Shown here: piece by piece, positions 51,057 through 59,771 of the stretch
Layout: each line of letters starts with the position of its first letter
Numbering within the stretch: the stretch's first letter is position 1
Assembly: GCF_001701025.1 (NCBI RefSeq)
Contig: NZ_CP016793.1
Span: forward strand, 8,928,001 to 8,992,000
Length of the DNA: 64,000 bases
From: Lentzea guizhouensis
GTDB lineage: Bacteria; Actinomycetota; Actinomycetes; Mycobacteriales; Pseudonocardiaceae
Reading direction: 5' to 3'
Position numbers and translations under genes: made by a program
Notes under the pieces: model-generated
What the model saw: the letters and a program-made list of their open reading frames with translations, nothing else
Database searches by the model: none
Told to the model about the DNA's origin: nothing

Positions 51057-52259
51057 ATGCCTTCTTCCGCCACGTCCTTGGACACAGCCGCCGAACTGCT
51101 CGCCCTGCTTCACAACACGACGACCGAACCGCGCGTCGACACCCAGCTGGAGGCTCTGGCGCTGGCCGTGTCCGCCGACCTGCCGGTGCTGCTCTGGGGC
51201 GAACCGGGAATCGGCAAGACCGCGGCCCTCACCCACCTCGCGGAGACACTCGACCTGCCGCTCACCACGGTGATCGCCAGCGTGCACGAGCCGTCCGACT
51301 TCGCCGGTCTGCCCGTGGTCGGCGACGACCCCGCGACGCAGGGCGTGCCGATGGCCCCGCCGGACTGGGCGGTGCGCCTGGTTCGGGCCGGCCGCGGTCT
51401 GCTGTTCCTCGACGAGCTGTCCACCGCGCCGCCGGCCGTGCAGGCCGCGTTGCTGCGGGTGGTGCTGGAACGGCGGATCGGCACCCTGCACCTGCCTCCC
51501 GGTGTCCGGATCGTCGCCGCCGCCAACCCGCGTTCCTCCGCCGCCGACGGCTGGGAGCTCAGCCCGCCGCTCGCGAACCGGTTCGTGCACCTGCAGTGGG
51601 TGCACGACCACGACGTGGTGGTGCGCGGACTCGGTGGCACGTGGCCGAAAGCGACGTTGCCCCGGCTCGACCCGCACCGCCTGTCCGACGCCGTCGCCTT
51701 CGCTCGCCGGGCGGTGTGCGGACTTCTGACCACGCGGCCGAACCTCGTGCACCAGCTGCCGAAGACCGAGACCCGCCGAGGTGGTCCCTGGCCCTCACCG
51801 CGCAGCTGGGACATGGCGCTGCGGCTGGTGGCGTTCGCGACCGCGGCCGACACCTCCCGCGACGTGCTGTCCATGCTCGTGCGCGGCACCGTCGGCGACG
51901 GTCCCGGCCTGGAGCTGTTGTCCAGCATGGACCACATGGACCTGCCCGACCCCGAGGAGCTCCTCGCGGACCCGGCGGCGGCCGTCCTGCCCGAACGCGG
52001 CGACCTGCGCCAGGCGGTGCTCGACGGCGTGGTCGCGGCGGTGCGCAAGCAGCCGAGCGAGGCCCGCTGGGACGCGGCGTGGTCGTTGCTGGTGCGCGCA
52101 CTGGAGACCGGCGCACCCGACCTGGTGGTCGTCCCCGCCGCCACCCTCGCCGCGCTGCGCCAGGACGGCTGGCAGGTGCCCTCGTCGATCGACCAGCTGG
52201 CCGGCGCGGTGTCACTGGCACAGCGGGCGGACCGGATCCCGGCGGGTGCCCGCCGATGA
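51057..52259 (+). CDS. MoxR-type AAA+ ATPase
   Basis: AAA+ ATPase of 400 aa of the MoxR type, a class that remodels or activates proteins together with VWA-domain partners. Seen: Walker A GEPGIGKT (48-55), LTTVIASVHEPSDFAGLPVV, Walker B GLLFLDELSTAPPAVQAALL, sensor 1 IVAAANPRSSA, and the arginine-finger region PPLANRFVHLQW. The C-terminal lid part is long. Start ATG 51057, 48 bp after the first gene of the operon. The stop overlaps the ATG of the VWA gene (ATGA). Confidence 0.9.
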   Translation: MPSSATSLDTAAELLALLHNTTTEPRVDTQLEALALAVSADLPVLLWGEPGIGKTAALTHLAETLDLPLTTVIASVHEPSDFAGLPVVGDDPATQGVPMAPPDWAVRLVRAGRGLLFLDELSTAPPAVQAALLRVVLERRIGTLHLPPGVRIVAAANPRSSAADGWELSPPLANRFVHLQWVHDHDVVVRGLGGTWPKATLPRLDPHRLSDAVAFARRAVCGLLTTRPNLVHQLPKTETRRGGPWPSPRSWDMALRLVAFATAADTSRDVLSMLVRGTVGDGPGLELLSSMDHMDLPDPEELLADPAAAVLPERGDLRQAVLDGVVAAVRKQPSEARWDAAWSLLVRALETGAPDLVVVPAATLAALRQDGWQVPSSIDQLAGAVSLAQRADRIPAGARR

Positions 52260-53464
52260 GCCTGGACGAGGAGAAGTTGTTCGCTGCCAGGCTGTACGCG
52301 GTCCGGTGCCGGCCTTACCTGGCGACGGCGTTGTTCGCGTTGCACGTGGTGGAGTCGCGGCAGGTGCCCACCATGGCCGTGGACAGGTACTGGCGCTGTT
52401 ACGTGTCACCGGCGTTCGTGGACCGGATGCCGGTGCAGCAGCTGGCCGGCGTCTGGGTGCACGAGGTGTCCCACCTGCTGCGCGACCACCACGGGCGCAG
52501 CGACCGGTACGCGGCGAAGCACGAGCTGTCCGGGCCTGGCGAACGGCTGCGGATGAACATCGCCGCCGACTGCGAGATCAACGACGACGTGTTCGACCAC
52601 GACCTGGTCCGCCCGAAAGACGCAGTCCACCCGGCGATGCTCAAGCTGTCCCCCGGCGAGCTGATGGAGGACTACCTGCGCCAGTTCCGGCTCGGACCGC
52701 AGACGAACGGCTGGGCGTGGCTCGACTGCGGCAGCGGCGCCGACGGCCTGGACCGCGACTGGGACCTGGGCCCGGGCAGCGCGGCGGGGCTCACCGCCGA
52801 GGAACGGGACGCGGTCCGGTTCCGCGTGGCACAGGGCATCACCGCCCGCCCGGCGACGCACCGGCGGCTGGCGCGGGCGGAGGAGGCGTTCCAGCCCCCG
52901 CAACCGTGGCGAGACCTGCTGGGGGCGGCGGTCCGCTCGGCGATCTCCGGCCCCGGCGTCGGCGAGGACTACACCTACGGCCGACCCGCACGCAGATCAG
53001 CCGCCCTGCCCGGGGTCGTCCTGCCCAGCCTGCGCCGCCGACCGCCCCGGGTCGTGGTCATCGTCGACACGTCCGGCTCCGTGAGCGACTCCGAACTGGG
53101 CAGCGCGCTCGTCGAGATCGCCGCGATCGTCCAGGCCGTGGGCGGCCGGCGTGACCTCGTCTGCGTGCTGTCGTGCGACGCCGCCGCCCACATCACGCAG
53201 GAACTGTGCAGTGCCGGAGGAATCACGATGGTGGGTGGCGGCGGTACCGATCTGCGCGCCGGCTTCGCCAAGGCCGCGCGGACCACTCCCCGTCCGGACG
53301 TCGTGGTGGCGTTGACCGACGGGCAGACGCCGTGGCCTCAGGTCAAGCCGCCCTTCCGGACTGTGGTGGGCCTGTTCTCGCGACCGTTGCGGGTGAACGA
53401 GGACAACCCCGAGTACGCGCCGGACGCGCCGCCCGAGTGGGCTCGGGTGGTGACGATCGGGTAG
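52256..53464 (+). CDS. DUF2201/VWA-like protein with HExxH motif
   Basis: Protein of 402 aa. N-terminal half (DUF2201 N-terminal, metallopeptidase-like) with GVWVHEVSHLLRDHHGR (HExxH at residues 69-73) and MNIAADCEINDDVF (possible third ligand). C-terminal VWA-like domain with VIVDTSGSVSDSELGSALVE (MIDAS DxSxS), VCVLSCDAAAH and GGGGTDLRAGFAKAART (MIDAS Thr/Asp). The ATG overlaps the MoxR stop, so the pair is translated together. MoxR-VWA pairs act in maturation or chaperoning of partners; here a protease-like activity may be added. Cytosolic, no signal peptide. Confidence 0.9.
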   Translation: MSLDEEKLFAARLYAVRCRPYLATALFALHVVESRQVPTMAVDRYWRCYVSPAFVDRMPVQQLAGVWVHEVSHLLRDHHGRSDRYAAKHELSGPGERLRMNIAADCEINDDVFDHDLVRPKDAVHPAMLKLSPGELMEDYLRQFRLGPQTNGWAWLDCGSGADGLDRDWDLGPGSAAGLTAEERDAVRFRVAQGITARPATHRRLARAEEAFQPPQPWRDLLGAAVRSAISGPGVGEDYTYGRPARRSAALPGVVLPSLRRRPPRVVVIVDTSGSVSDSELGSALVEIAAIVQAVGGRRDLVCVLSCDAAAHITQELCSAGGITMVGGGGTDLRAGFAKAARTTPRPDVVVALTDGQTPWPQVKPPFRTVVGLFSRPLRVNEDNPEYAPDAPPEWARVVTIG

Positions 53465-53517
53465 CCCTCCGCCGAGGCGGGCCGGTGGGGCGGTGCCGAG
53501 CTCGCGTTCGGGTGACC

Positions 53518-54042
53518 TCACTTCCTGCGGACCCGGCCCCACGGCTTGAAGACCGACAGCACCGTCGCGAACCCGAGCAGCACCAGCGCACTGATGGCCA
53601 GGAACGCGACGAACCACATGTCCTGCAACGGTTGTTCACCCGACGCCAGCTCACTGATCGGTCCCAGGAAGAACAGCAGCAACGCGCACGCGACGACGTT
53701 GAGGACCAGCTTCACGGCGACCCACCAGTAGCGGACGATCCCCCACTTCGACCCCAGTCCCAAGAGGACACCGGTGACCAGGCAGACCACCCCCGCCACG
53801 AGCGCGGACAGCAACAGCGGCACGACGGAGAAGTCCGCCAGCGCCTGGTACACGTCGGTGCGGTCGTCACCGGACCGGGCCCAGCCGATCGCCACCAGAA
53901 CGGTGGCCGCGATGTCGACCCCGATCCAGGCGCCGGCCGACGCGACGTGGGTCACCAGGATCGTCTTGCGCAGCCGGGCCGAGATGGGCCAGCGAACCCG
54001 GTTCGCCGCAGGGGCGGTTCGTGATGTCGTGAGAGTGCTCAT
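53518..54042 (-). CDS. DUF2269-like integral membrane protein
   Basis: Membrane protein of 174 aa with four hydrophobic helices. Seen: RKTILVTHVASAGAWIGVDI (His and Trp on the first helix, as in DUF2269 and related putative haem or copper-binding membrane proteins), DVYQALADFSVVPLLLSAL and YWWVAVKLVLNVVACALLL. ATG 54042. It lies 24 bp downstream of a response regulator gene in the same direction, so it may be in that operon. Function unknown. Confidence 0.75.
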   Translation of the reverse strand: MSTLTTSRTAPAANRVRWPISARLRKTILVTHVASAGAWIGVDIAATVLVAIGWARSGDDRTDVYQALADFSVVPLLLSALVAGVVCLVTGVLLGLGSKWGIVRYWWVAVKLVLNVVACALLLFFLGPISELASGEQPLQDMWFVAFLAISALVLLGFATVLSVFKPWGRVRRK

Positions 54043-54066
54043 GATCTTCCTTCGTGTCGAGAAACA

Positions 54067-54726
54067 TCAGAAACGGACCAAGCCGGTCTGGTACGCCACG
54101 ACGACGAGCTGGGCGCGGTCGCGGGCGTCGAGCTTCACCATCGCCCGGTTGACGTGGGTCTTGACGGTGAGCGGCGAGACGACGAGCTGGTCCGCGATCT
54201 CGTCGTTGGACATGCCGTTGGCGGCCAGGGCGACGACCTCACGTTCGCGGTGGGTCAGGGCGTCCAGGCGTTCGGGGTTGACCGGCTCGCTGCCGCGCTG
54301 GGTCAGGAACCGGCCGATCAAGGCCTTGGTGGCCTTCGGGGACAGCAGGGCGTCACCCTGGGCGACGGTGCGGATCGCGGCCATCAGCTCCGCGGCGTCG
54401 ACGCCCTTGCCGAGGAACCCGCCCGCGCCGGCCCGGATGGCCTGGGCCACGTGCTCGTCGACCTCGAACGTGGTCACCACCAGCACTTTGACGCCCGCGA
54501 GGTGCTCGTCGGCGGTGATGCGGCGGGTGGTCTCCAGGCCGTCGAGGCGGGGCATGCGGATGTCCATGACCACGACGTCGGCGCGGGTCGTGCGGAGCAG
54601 GTCGAGTGCTTCCAGGCCGTCGGCTGCTTCGCCCACGACCTCGAGGTCGGGTGCGGAGTCGATGAGCACGCGGAAGCCCGCGCGGATGAGCGGCTGGTCG
54701 TCGGCGAGCAGGACGCGGATGGTCAT
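54067..54726 (-). CDS. NarL/LuxR-family response regulator
   Basis: Response regulator of 219 aa. Receiver: VLLADDQPLIRAGFRVLI, Asp in VVMDIRMPRL, VLVVTTFEVDEHVAQAIRAG, GGFLGKGVD. LuxR HTH: LTHREREVVALAANGMSNDE and VSPLTVKTHVNRAMVKLDAR. ATG 54726 overlaps the histidine kinase stop (54723). The operon order from the right is ABC ATPase, ABC permease, kinase, regulator, DUF2269-like protein. Systems of this kind usually control the ABC exporter next to them in answer to cell-envelope stress or antibiotics. Confidence 0.93.
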   Translation of the reverse strand: MTIRVLLADDQPLIRAGFRVLIDSAPDLEVVGEAADGLEALDLLRTTRADVVVMDIRMPRLDGLETTRRITADEHLAGVKVLVVTTFEVDEHVAQAIRAGAGGFLGKGVDAAELMAAIRTVAQGDALLSPKATKALIGRFLTQRGSEPVNPERLDALTHREREVVALAANGMSNDEIADQLVVSPLTVKTHVNRAMVKLDARDRAQLVVVAYQTGLVRF

Positions 54727-55868
54727 GGGTTCTTCCCCAGTGGCAGGGTGACGTGGACGCGGAAGAGGTCGTCGGGGCCGAGTCCCGCGCTGGCCGTGCC
54801 GCCGACCGCGCTCGCGCGTTCCCGGATGCCGATCAGCCCGAGTCCTGAGCCGCCAGAAGCGTTGTGGCCACAGGTGTTCACGACCTGCAGCACGAGTTCG
54901 GCCGGTGTGTGGGTCACGGACAGGTGTGCGGCGCCGTCGCCGTGGCGGTGGGCGTTGGTCAAGGCCTCCTGGATCACCCGGTAGGCGACCAGGTCGACGG
55001 TCGCGGGAAGCGGGCGCGGCTCACCCGCCGAGGTCCAGCGGAGCTCCAGGCCCGACTCGCGGAACGTGTCCACGAGCGGTCCCAGCCGGTCCAGGCCCGG
55101 TGCGGGTTCGGCCGGTGCGGTCAGGTCCTCGGGTGCGCGCAGGACGCCGAGGAGGGCGCGCAGCTCGTCCAGCACGGAGCTGCTCGCCCGGCGGACGTGC
55201 TGCAGCGCTTCGGCCGCGGCGTCCGGCCGGGAGGTGATCAGGTGCTCGGCCACGGAGGCCTGGACGTTGATCACGGAGATGTGGTGCGCCACCACGTCGT
55301 GCAGCTCGCGGGCGATGTGCAGCCGTTCCTCGGCCACCCGGCGCCGCGCCTCCTCCTCGCGGGTGCGTTCGGCCCGCAGCGCCCGTTCTTCGACGGCCGC
55401 GATGTAGGCCCGTCTGGTGCGCACCGCCTCACCGGCCGCCGCGGCCATGCCGATCAGGGTGAACCTGCCGAGGTTCTCCCAGGGCGACTCGGACGGCCCG
55501 ACGATGATCGCGGCGGACGGGATCGCGAGCAGGACAACGGTCACCGCTGCCCGGCGCGCCGTCCAGCGGCCCGTGTGGACGGTGAAGGTCGCGACGGCCA
55601 GCGGGACCAGGAAGGGTTCCAGGTCGGCGCCGAGCACCGCTGCCACGGCCACCCCCACGGCGGTGACCGCGAGCACCGGCAGCGGCCACCTCCGGCGGGC
55701 CGCCAGGGCCGCGGTGACGGCCACCAGCAGTGCGAGCACCGGCGGGGTTCGCACATCCACTGTGGACTCGGCCGCGTCCGTCGTGCTCATCGCGTAGATC
55801 ACGCCGCAGGTCACCGCGGCACCGAGGGTGTCCACGACCAGCGGGTGCCTTCGCACCAAGATCCCCAC
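54723..55868 (-). CDS. NarL-type sensor histidine kinase
   Basis: Membrane sensor kinase of about 381 aa. Hydrophobic helices in the first 150 residues, no large extracellular loop. HisKA_3: ERLHIARELHDVVAHHISVI with the phospho-His; HATPase: VIQEALTNAHRHGDGAA (N-box) and GSGLGLIGIRERASAVGG. I prefer GTG 55868 (GILVRRHPLVVDTLGAAV), with AGGCGG 7 nt upstream, which places the start 11 bp after the permease stop; GTG 55889 would overlap it. Pairs with the regulator at 54067. Confidence 0.9.
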   Translation of the reverse strand: MGILVRRHPLVVDTLGAAVTCGVIYAMSTTDAAESTVDVRTPPVLALLVAVTAALAARRRWPLPVLAVTAVGVAVAAVLGADLEPFLVPLAVATFTVHTGRWTARRAAVTVVLLAIPSAAIIVGPSESPWENLGRFTLIGMAAAAGEAVRTRRAYIAAVEERALRAERTREEEARRRVAEERLHIARELHDVVAHHISVINVQASVAEHLITSRPDAAAEALQHVRRASSSVLDELRALLGVLRAPEDLTAPAEPAPGLDRLGPLVDTFRESGLELRWTSAGEPRPLPATVDLVAYRVIQEALTNAHRHGDGAAHLSVTHTPAELVLQVVNTCGHNASGGSGLGLIGIRERASAVGGTASAGLGPDDLFRVHVTLPLGKNP

Positions 55869-55878
55869 CGCGAGCCGC

Positions 55879-56661
55879 CTACACGTCACGGCGGCGCAGC
55901 AGCACCGCGGCGGCGAGCAGCGGGACGACGGCCCAGGCGGCGAACACGGCGGCACCGGCGGAGGCGGTGAGCAGTCCGGGAGCGGGGACCACGCTGGTGA
56001 ACGCCTCCGCCGCCGTGGAGGGCAGGAACCTCAGCGCCCGGTCCTGCCACGAGGCCGGCAGCAGCAGACCACCGAGGCCCGGCGCGAGGAACACGAGGAC
56101 GACCAAGGTCGACACCGCGCCCGCGGTGTTGCGCAGGAGTGCGCCGAGCGCGAGACCGATGGCCGCGACACCGGTCATGGTGACGGCGGACCCCACCAGT
56201 GCCCCGACGACCCCGGCGTCCCCGATCCGCGCGGTGGGCAGGCCGGCACCGCCCATGACGACCTGTCCGGCGAAGAACACGACCACCGCGCTGACCAGCA
56301 CGGCCGGGAACACGGTGCCGGCGAGCACGACGACCTTGCCCGCCAGCACCGGCAACCGGGTCGGCACCCCGGTGAGCGTCGTCCTGATCATGCCGGTGGC
56401 GTGCTCGCCGGAGATCACCAGCACCCCGAGCACACCGATCACGAGCTGGGCGAACACGACACCGCTCAGGGTGATGCCCGTCGGGTCGGTCACCCCGTCC
56501 GCGCCGTCGGAGTCGGTGCCGGCGGTGGAGGCGAAGACCAGTCCGGTCACGATCATCGTCAGCGACGCGCCCAGCAGCGTGAAACCGCTGGACCGCACCG
56601 ACCGCAGCTTCACCCACTCGCTGCGCAGCACACCGCCGAAGGTCAGGCCGGGAGAGGTCAT
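55879..56661 (-). CDS. ABC-2 type transporter permease
   Basis: ABC-2 family permease of 260 aa with six hydrophobic segments. Seen: GGVLRSEWVKLRSVRSSGFT at the N-terminus (typical opening), SGEHATGMIRTTLTGVPTRL (conserved motif of this class) and LLPASWQDRALRFLPSTAAE. Pairs with the ATPase whose TGA shares one base with this ATG (TGATG at 56663-56659). Likely export of lipids, peptides or drugs; substrate unknown. Confidence 0.9.
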   Translation of the reverse strand: MTSPGLTFGGVLRSEWVKLRSVRSSGFTLLGASLTMIVTGLVFASTAGTDSDGADGVTDPTGITLSGVVFAQLVIGVLGVLVISGEHATGMIRTTLTGVPTRLPVLAGKVVVLAGTVFPAVLVSAVVVFFAGQVVMGGAGLPTARIGDAGVVGALVGSAVTMTGVAAIGLALGALLRNTAGAVSTLVVLVFLAPGLGGLLLPASWQDRALRFLPSTAAEAFTSVVPAPGLLTASAGAAVFAAWAVVPLLAAAVLLRRRDV

Positions 56662-57584
56662 CAGGCTGCCCTTCCCAGCGAGGCGCTCGTGCCCTCGTAC
56701 TCGACGACGTCCCGGGTCAGCTCCGCGTAGGCGTCCTCGAGCGACGCCTGTTGAGGAGTCAGCTCGTACAGCGGGATCCCCGCCTGCAACGCCCGTGTCG
56801 CGATGTCCTCCGTGGACAGCCCGATGATGTCGAGCACGTCGGTGGCGGCCGAGCTGATCCGCACTCCGTCGCCGCGCAGCACCTCGACGAGCTCGCCGGC
56901 GCGCGGCGAGCGGACGTGCACACCGCGTTCGACCGAGGCGATCAGCTCCGCCATCGGCACGTCCGCGACGAGCCTGCCGCGCCCCACCACGACCAGGTGA
57001 TCGGCGGTGAGCGCCATCTCGCTCATCAGGTGCGACGAGACGAAGACCGTCCGGCCTTCGGCGGCGAGGTCCTTCAGCAGGTGCCGGATCCACCTGATCC
57101 CGTCCGGGTCGAGACCGTTGACCGGCTCGTCCAGCACCACCGTGCGCGGGTCGCCGAGCAGGGCGACCGCGATGCCCAGCCGCTGGCTCATGCCCAGTGA
57201 GAAGCCGCCGGCCCTGCGCCCGGCCACCTCACCGAGACCGACGAGCTCCAGCACCTCGTCGACCCGCCTGGCGGTGATGCCGTGCGTGGCACCGACGGCC
57301 AGCAGGTGGTCACGGGCCGAGCGACCGGGGTGCACCGCGCGTGCCTCGAGCAGCACCCCGATCTCCCGCAACGGAGCGCGGTGTGCGCGGTACGGCTTGC
57401 CGTTGACCCTGGTGCAGCCCGCCGACGGCGCCGCGAGCCCGACCAGCACCCGCATGGTCGTCGTCTTGCCGGCACCGTTCGGACCGAGGAACCCGGTCAC
57501 GGTGCCGGGTTCGACGGTGAAGGACAGCCCGTCCACCGCGGTCTTCGACCCGTACCGCTTGCCGAGGTCCACCACCTCGATCAT
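56661..57584 (-). CDS. ABC transporter ATP-binding protein
   Basis: ABC ATPase of 307 aa. Seen: Walker A GFLGPNGAGKTTTMRVL, signature SLGMSQRLGIAVALLG (SLGMSQR in place of LSGGQ, as in antibiotic-resistance and BcrA-type transporters), Walker B TVVLDEPVNGLDPDGIRWIR and the switch His in VFVSSHLMSEMA. A C-terminal extension of about 90 residues is typical of the class. ATG 57584 with GGGAG upstream. First gene of the operon that ends with the two-component system, so ATPase, permease, kinase and regulator are probably transcribed together. Confidence 0.93.
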   Translation of the reverse strand: MIEVVDLGKRYGSKTAVDGLSFTVEPGTVTGFLGPNGAGKTTTMRVLVGLAAPSAGCTRVNGKPYRAHRAPLREIGVLLEARAVHPGRSARDHLLAVGATHGITARRVDEVLELVGLGEVAGRRAGGFSLGMSQRLGIAVALLGDPRTVVLDEPVNGLDPDGIRWIRHLLKDLAAEGRTVFVSSHLMSEMALTADHLVVVGRGRLVADVPMAELIASVERGVHVRSPRAGELVEVLRGDGVRISSAATDVLDIIGLSTEDIATRALQAGIPLYELTPQQASLEDAYAELTRDVVEYEGTSASLGRAA

Positions 57585-57914
57585 CTGTTTCTCCCAGGGG
57601 GTTCGTTTGCGTTCCCTCAAAGAATCACTGATCGAGGCCGGCAGTTCGTCATACCGGCGCAGGTGGTTCCCGTACCGCGAACGCAGTATATGCACGGAAT
57701 TCAGCGAATTGACCGGAAGGCAGTTGCGCTCTGGTAAATCGGCACTTAACCCGGACGCATTCGAACACGGGCGTCGCACCACCGTCGATTCGACGCCCGT
57801 GTTCGACGGCTCAGTTGAGGCAGAACGACGCGGGTATTCGACTGAACTGCCCTGTTGCGGCGCTCTCCAGGTACGATGGGAGCGCTCCCAGAACCCCTGT
57901 CATTGGAGTGACTC
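57585..57914. other. Divergent regulatory region between ABC operon and GH12 gene
   Basis: 330 bp, lower in G+C than the flanks. It holds the CebR box at 57877 and presumably the promoters of both operons. No gene is seen in it. Confidence 0.6.
57877..57890. promoter_or_regulatory. CebR operator (perfect 14-bp palindrome)
   Basis: TGGGAGCGCTCCCA, the binding site known for CebR, the cellobiose/cellulose-utilisation repressor of Streptomyces, 25 bp before the GH12 ATG. TACGAT directly before it (57872-57877) may be the -10 element, so bound repressor would cover the transcription start. Confidence 0.9.
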
Positions 57915-58664
57915 ATGCGAAGGACCATTCGTGCCATCGCTGCTTCCAGCCTCCTGATCGCGAGCACTTTCGTCGCGACCGCAGGCCCTGCGCACGCCGA
58001 CGTGACCATTTGCGACCAGTACGGGTCGACCACCATCCAGGGCCGTTATGTGGTGCAGAACAACCGGTGGGGCACCTCGGCCCAGCAGTGCATCAACGTC
58101 ACGTCGTCCGGTTTCCAGATCACCAGCCAGCAAGGCTCGGCCCCGACCAACGGCGCGCCGGTGTCGTACCCGTCGGCGTTCCTCGGCTGCCACTACACCA
58201 ACTGCTCCCCCGGCTCCGTCCTGCCGATGCAGGTGAGCCGGATCCGCAGCGCCACGTCGTCGATCAACTACCGGTACGCCGGCGGCACCTACAACGCCTC
58301 GTACGACATCTGGCTCGACCCCACGCCGAAGACCAACGGCGTGAACCAGATGGAGATCATGATCTGGTTCAACCGCCAGGGCTCGATCCAGCCCATCGGC
58401 AGCGCGGTCGGCACGACGACCGTCGGCGGCCGCAGCTGGCAGGTGTGGCGCGGCAGCAACGGTTCCAACAACGTCATCTCCTACGTCGCGCCGTCGCCGA
58501 TCACCTCGTGGTCGTTCAGCGTGCTCGACTTCATCAACGACGTGCGCGCCCGCGGTGCGATCACGAACTCGTGGTACCTGACCAGCATCCAGGCCGGGTT
58601 CGAGCCGTGGAACGGCGGCGTCGGCCTGGCGGTCGACAACTTCTCGGCGTCCGTCAGCGGGTGA
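57915..58664 (+). CDS. Secreted GH12 endoglucanase
   Basis: Glycoside hydrolase family 12 (endo-beta-1,4-glucanase/xyloglucanase) of 249 aa. Signal peptide MRRTIRAIAASSLLIASTFV with cut after AHA. Seen: VQNNRWGTSAQQCINVTSSG, catalytic nucleophile Glu in QMEIMIWFN and acid/base Glu in IQAGFEPWNG near the end, both in place. Only the catalytic domain is present; there is no cellulose-binding module. The CebR box just upstream shows control by cellobiose. ATG 57915. Confidence 0.95.
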   Translation: MRRTIRAIAASSLLIASTFVATAGPAHADVTICDQYGSTTIQGRYVVQNNRWGTSAQQCINVTSSGFQITSQQGSAPTNGAPVSYPSAFLGCHYTNCSPGSVLPMQVSRIRSATSSINYRYAGGTYNASYDIWLDPTPKTNGVNQMEIMIWFNRQGSIQPIGSAVGTTTVGGRSWQVWRGSNGSNNVISYVAPSPITSWSFSVLDFINDVRARGAITNSWYLTSIQAGFEPWNGGVGLAVDNFSASVSG

Positions 58665-58720
58665 GACCCGTCACGCCGGCTGCGGCCAGTCGCCGCAGCC
58701 GGCGGTGTCAGGTCCGCCGA

Positions 58721-59173
58721 TCACCCACCAGGCTGCTGGTCCGGCTTCGGCTGCTGGTCCGGCTTCGGCTGCTGGTCCGGCTTCGACTGCTGGTCCGGCT
58801 CCTGCTTCGGCTCCTGGCGGACCGACTTCAATGCCTCCTCCACCGACTGCCTCAGCGGCAGCACCTGGCTCAGCGCGCTGGCCATCATGGGACGCACCGC
58901 CGCGGCCTGCGTGGCGACGATGGCGAACCCCACCTCCTCACGCTGAGCCCGCGCGTGCAGCTCCAGCAGCATCGACAACGCCGACGAGCCCATGAAGTCC
59001 ACGGCGAGCTCCACCACCAGGCCTTTGGGGTGTTTGCCCAGGTGGTCGAACAGAGTCGTCCCGATGGAGCCGACGCTGACCATGTCGAGCTCGCCGCTGA
59101 TGACAGCGACGAGCACGCCGTCGTGGTCGCTCGTTCGCACGTCGGCCGTTGACGCCGTCTCGCTCGAAGTCAC
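58721..59173 (-). CDS. STAS-domain protein with repeat tail
   Basis: STAS anti-anti-sigma-type protein of 150 aa. Seen: VAVISGELDMVSVGSIGTTL, VVELAVDFMGSSALSMLLEL (the GSSALSM region holds the Ser that is phosphorylated in RsbV-like proteins) and a helix ending VEEALKSVRQEP. The tail repeats DQQPKP (with one DQQSKP) four times, from an 18-bp repeat at about 58733-58805. Start GTG 59173 (GAGG 7 nt upstream) is preferred over TTG 59185. Second STAS protein of the window. Confidence 0.8.
   Translation of the reverse strand: MTSSETASTADVRTSDHDGVLVAVISGELDMVSVGSIGTTLFDHLGKHPKGLVVELAVDFMGSSALSMLLELHARAQREEVGFAIVATQAAAVRPMMASALSQVLPLRQSVEEALKSVRQEPKQEPDQQSKPDQQPKPDQQPKPDQQPGG
58733..58805. repeat. 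Tandem 18-bp repeats in the STAS gene tail
   Basis: About four copies of an 18-bp unit (GGCTGCTGGTCCGGCTTC on the plus strand, with one base change in the last complete copy). They encode the DQQPKP tail of the STAS protein. Confidence 0.85.
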
Positions 59174-59291
59174 CGAACACCTCACTTGAAGATCCGCACC
59201 TGTTCTGCACCGATGGTACGAAGCGCGACGCCAGGCGGCAGATCAGCGGGTTTCCGACGGCCCGACCGCCGGGCACGTCCCAGGCGTGTGG

Positions 59292-59588
59292 TCAAGGCTG
59301 ACCGAGGATCTCCAGCACCCGCAGGTGGGCCTGCGCGCACGCCTGCGCCTCGGTGCCGCGGACGTGCGCGACGACGTCCTCGTCGCGCCAGACCACGAGG
59401 GCGACGGCGGCCGCGCTGACCGGTGTGAGTCCGAGCCGCCACCGACGGCCTCCGCGCACGACGACGCGCTCCGCCGTGAGCCAGCGACCGGACGGGAGGC
59501 TGTACTGGACGTCCCACTCGCCGGACGCCGCCAGCGCGGCCACCGACCGGGGCACCGCGGGCGCGTCATCGGGTTCGATCAAGCTCAC
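59292..59588 (-). CDS. Hypothetical protein
   Basis: Soluble protein of 98 aa, start GTG 59588 (SLIEPDDAPAVPRSVAALAA). Seen: SGEWDVQYSLPSGRWLTAER, RRWRLGLTPVSAAAVALVVW and a C-terminal helix GTEAQACAQAHLRVLEILGQ. I do not recognise a family. The gene stands alone between the STAS gene and the channel gene; no promoter motif noted. The region 59589-59771 holds no gene. Confidence 0.5.
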   Translation of the reverse strand: MSLIEPDDAPAVPRSVAALAASGEWDVQYSLPSGRWLTAERVVVRGGRRWRLGLTPVSAAAVALVVWRDEDVVAHVRGTEAQACAQAHLRVLEILGQP

Positions 59589-59771
59589 CCCGCCAACGTA
59601 AACCCGGCCGCAGCACCGTGCTCGGCGCCGCTCCGGAAGGTCGACACGCGCTGACGGGCAGCGGAACAAGCGGGTCGATACGACCGAACGGGTGAACCGG
59701 CGCACAGGAGCGCCCGCTCGATAGGTTGATCTTCGTCCGCTCCGCTTCCCGCCGCGCCAGGAGTTCCCCCG

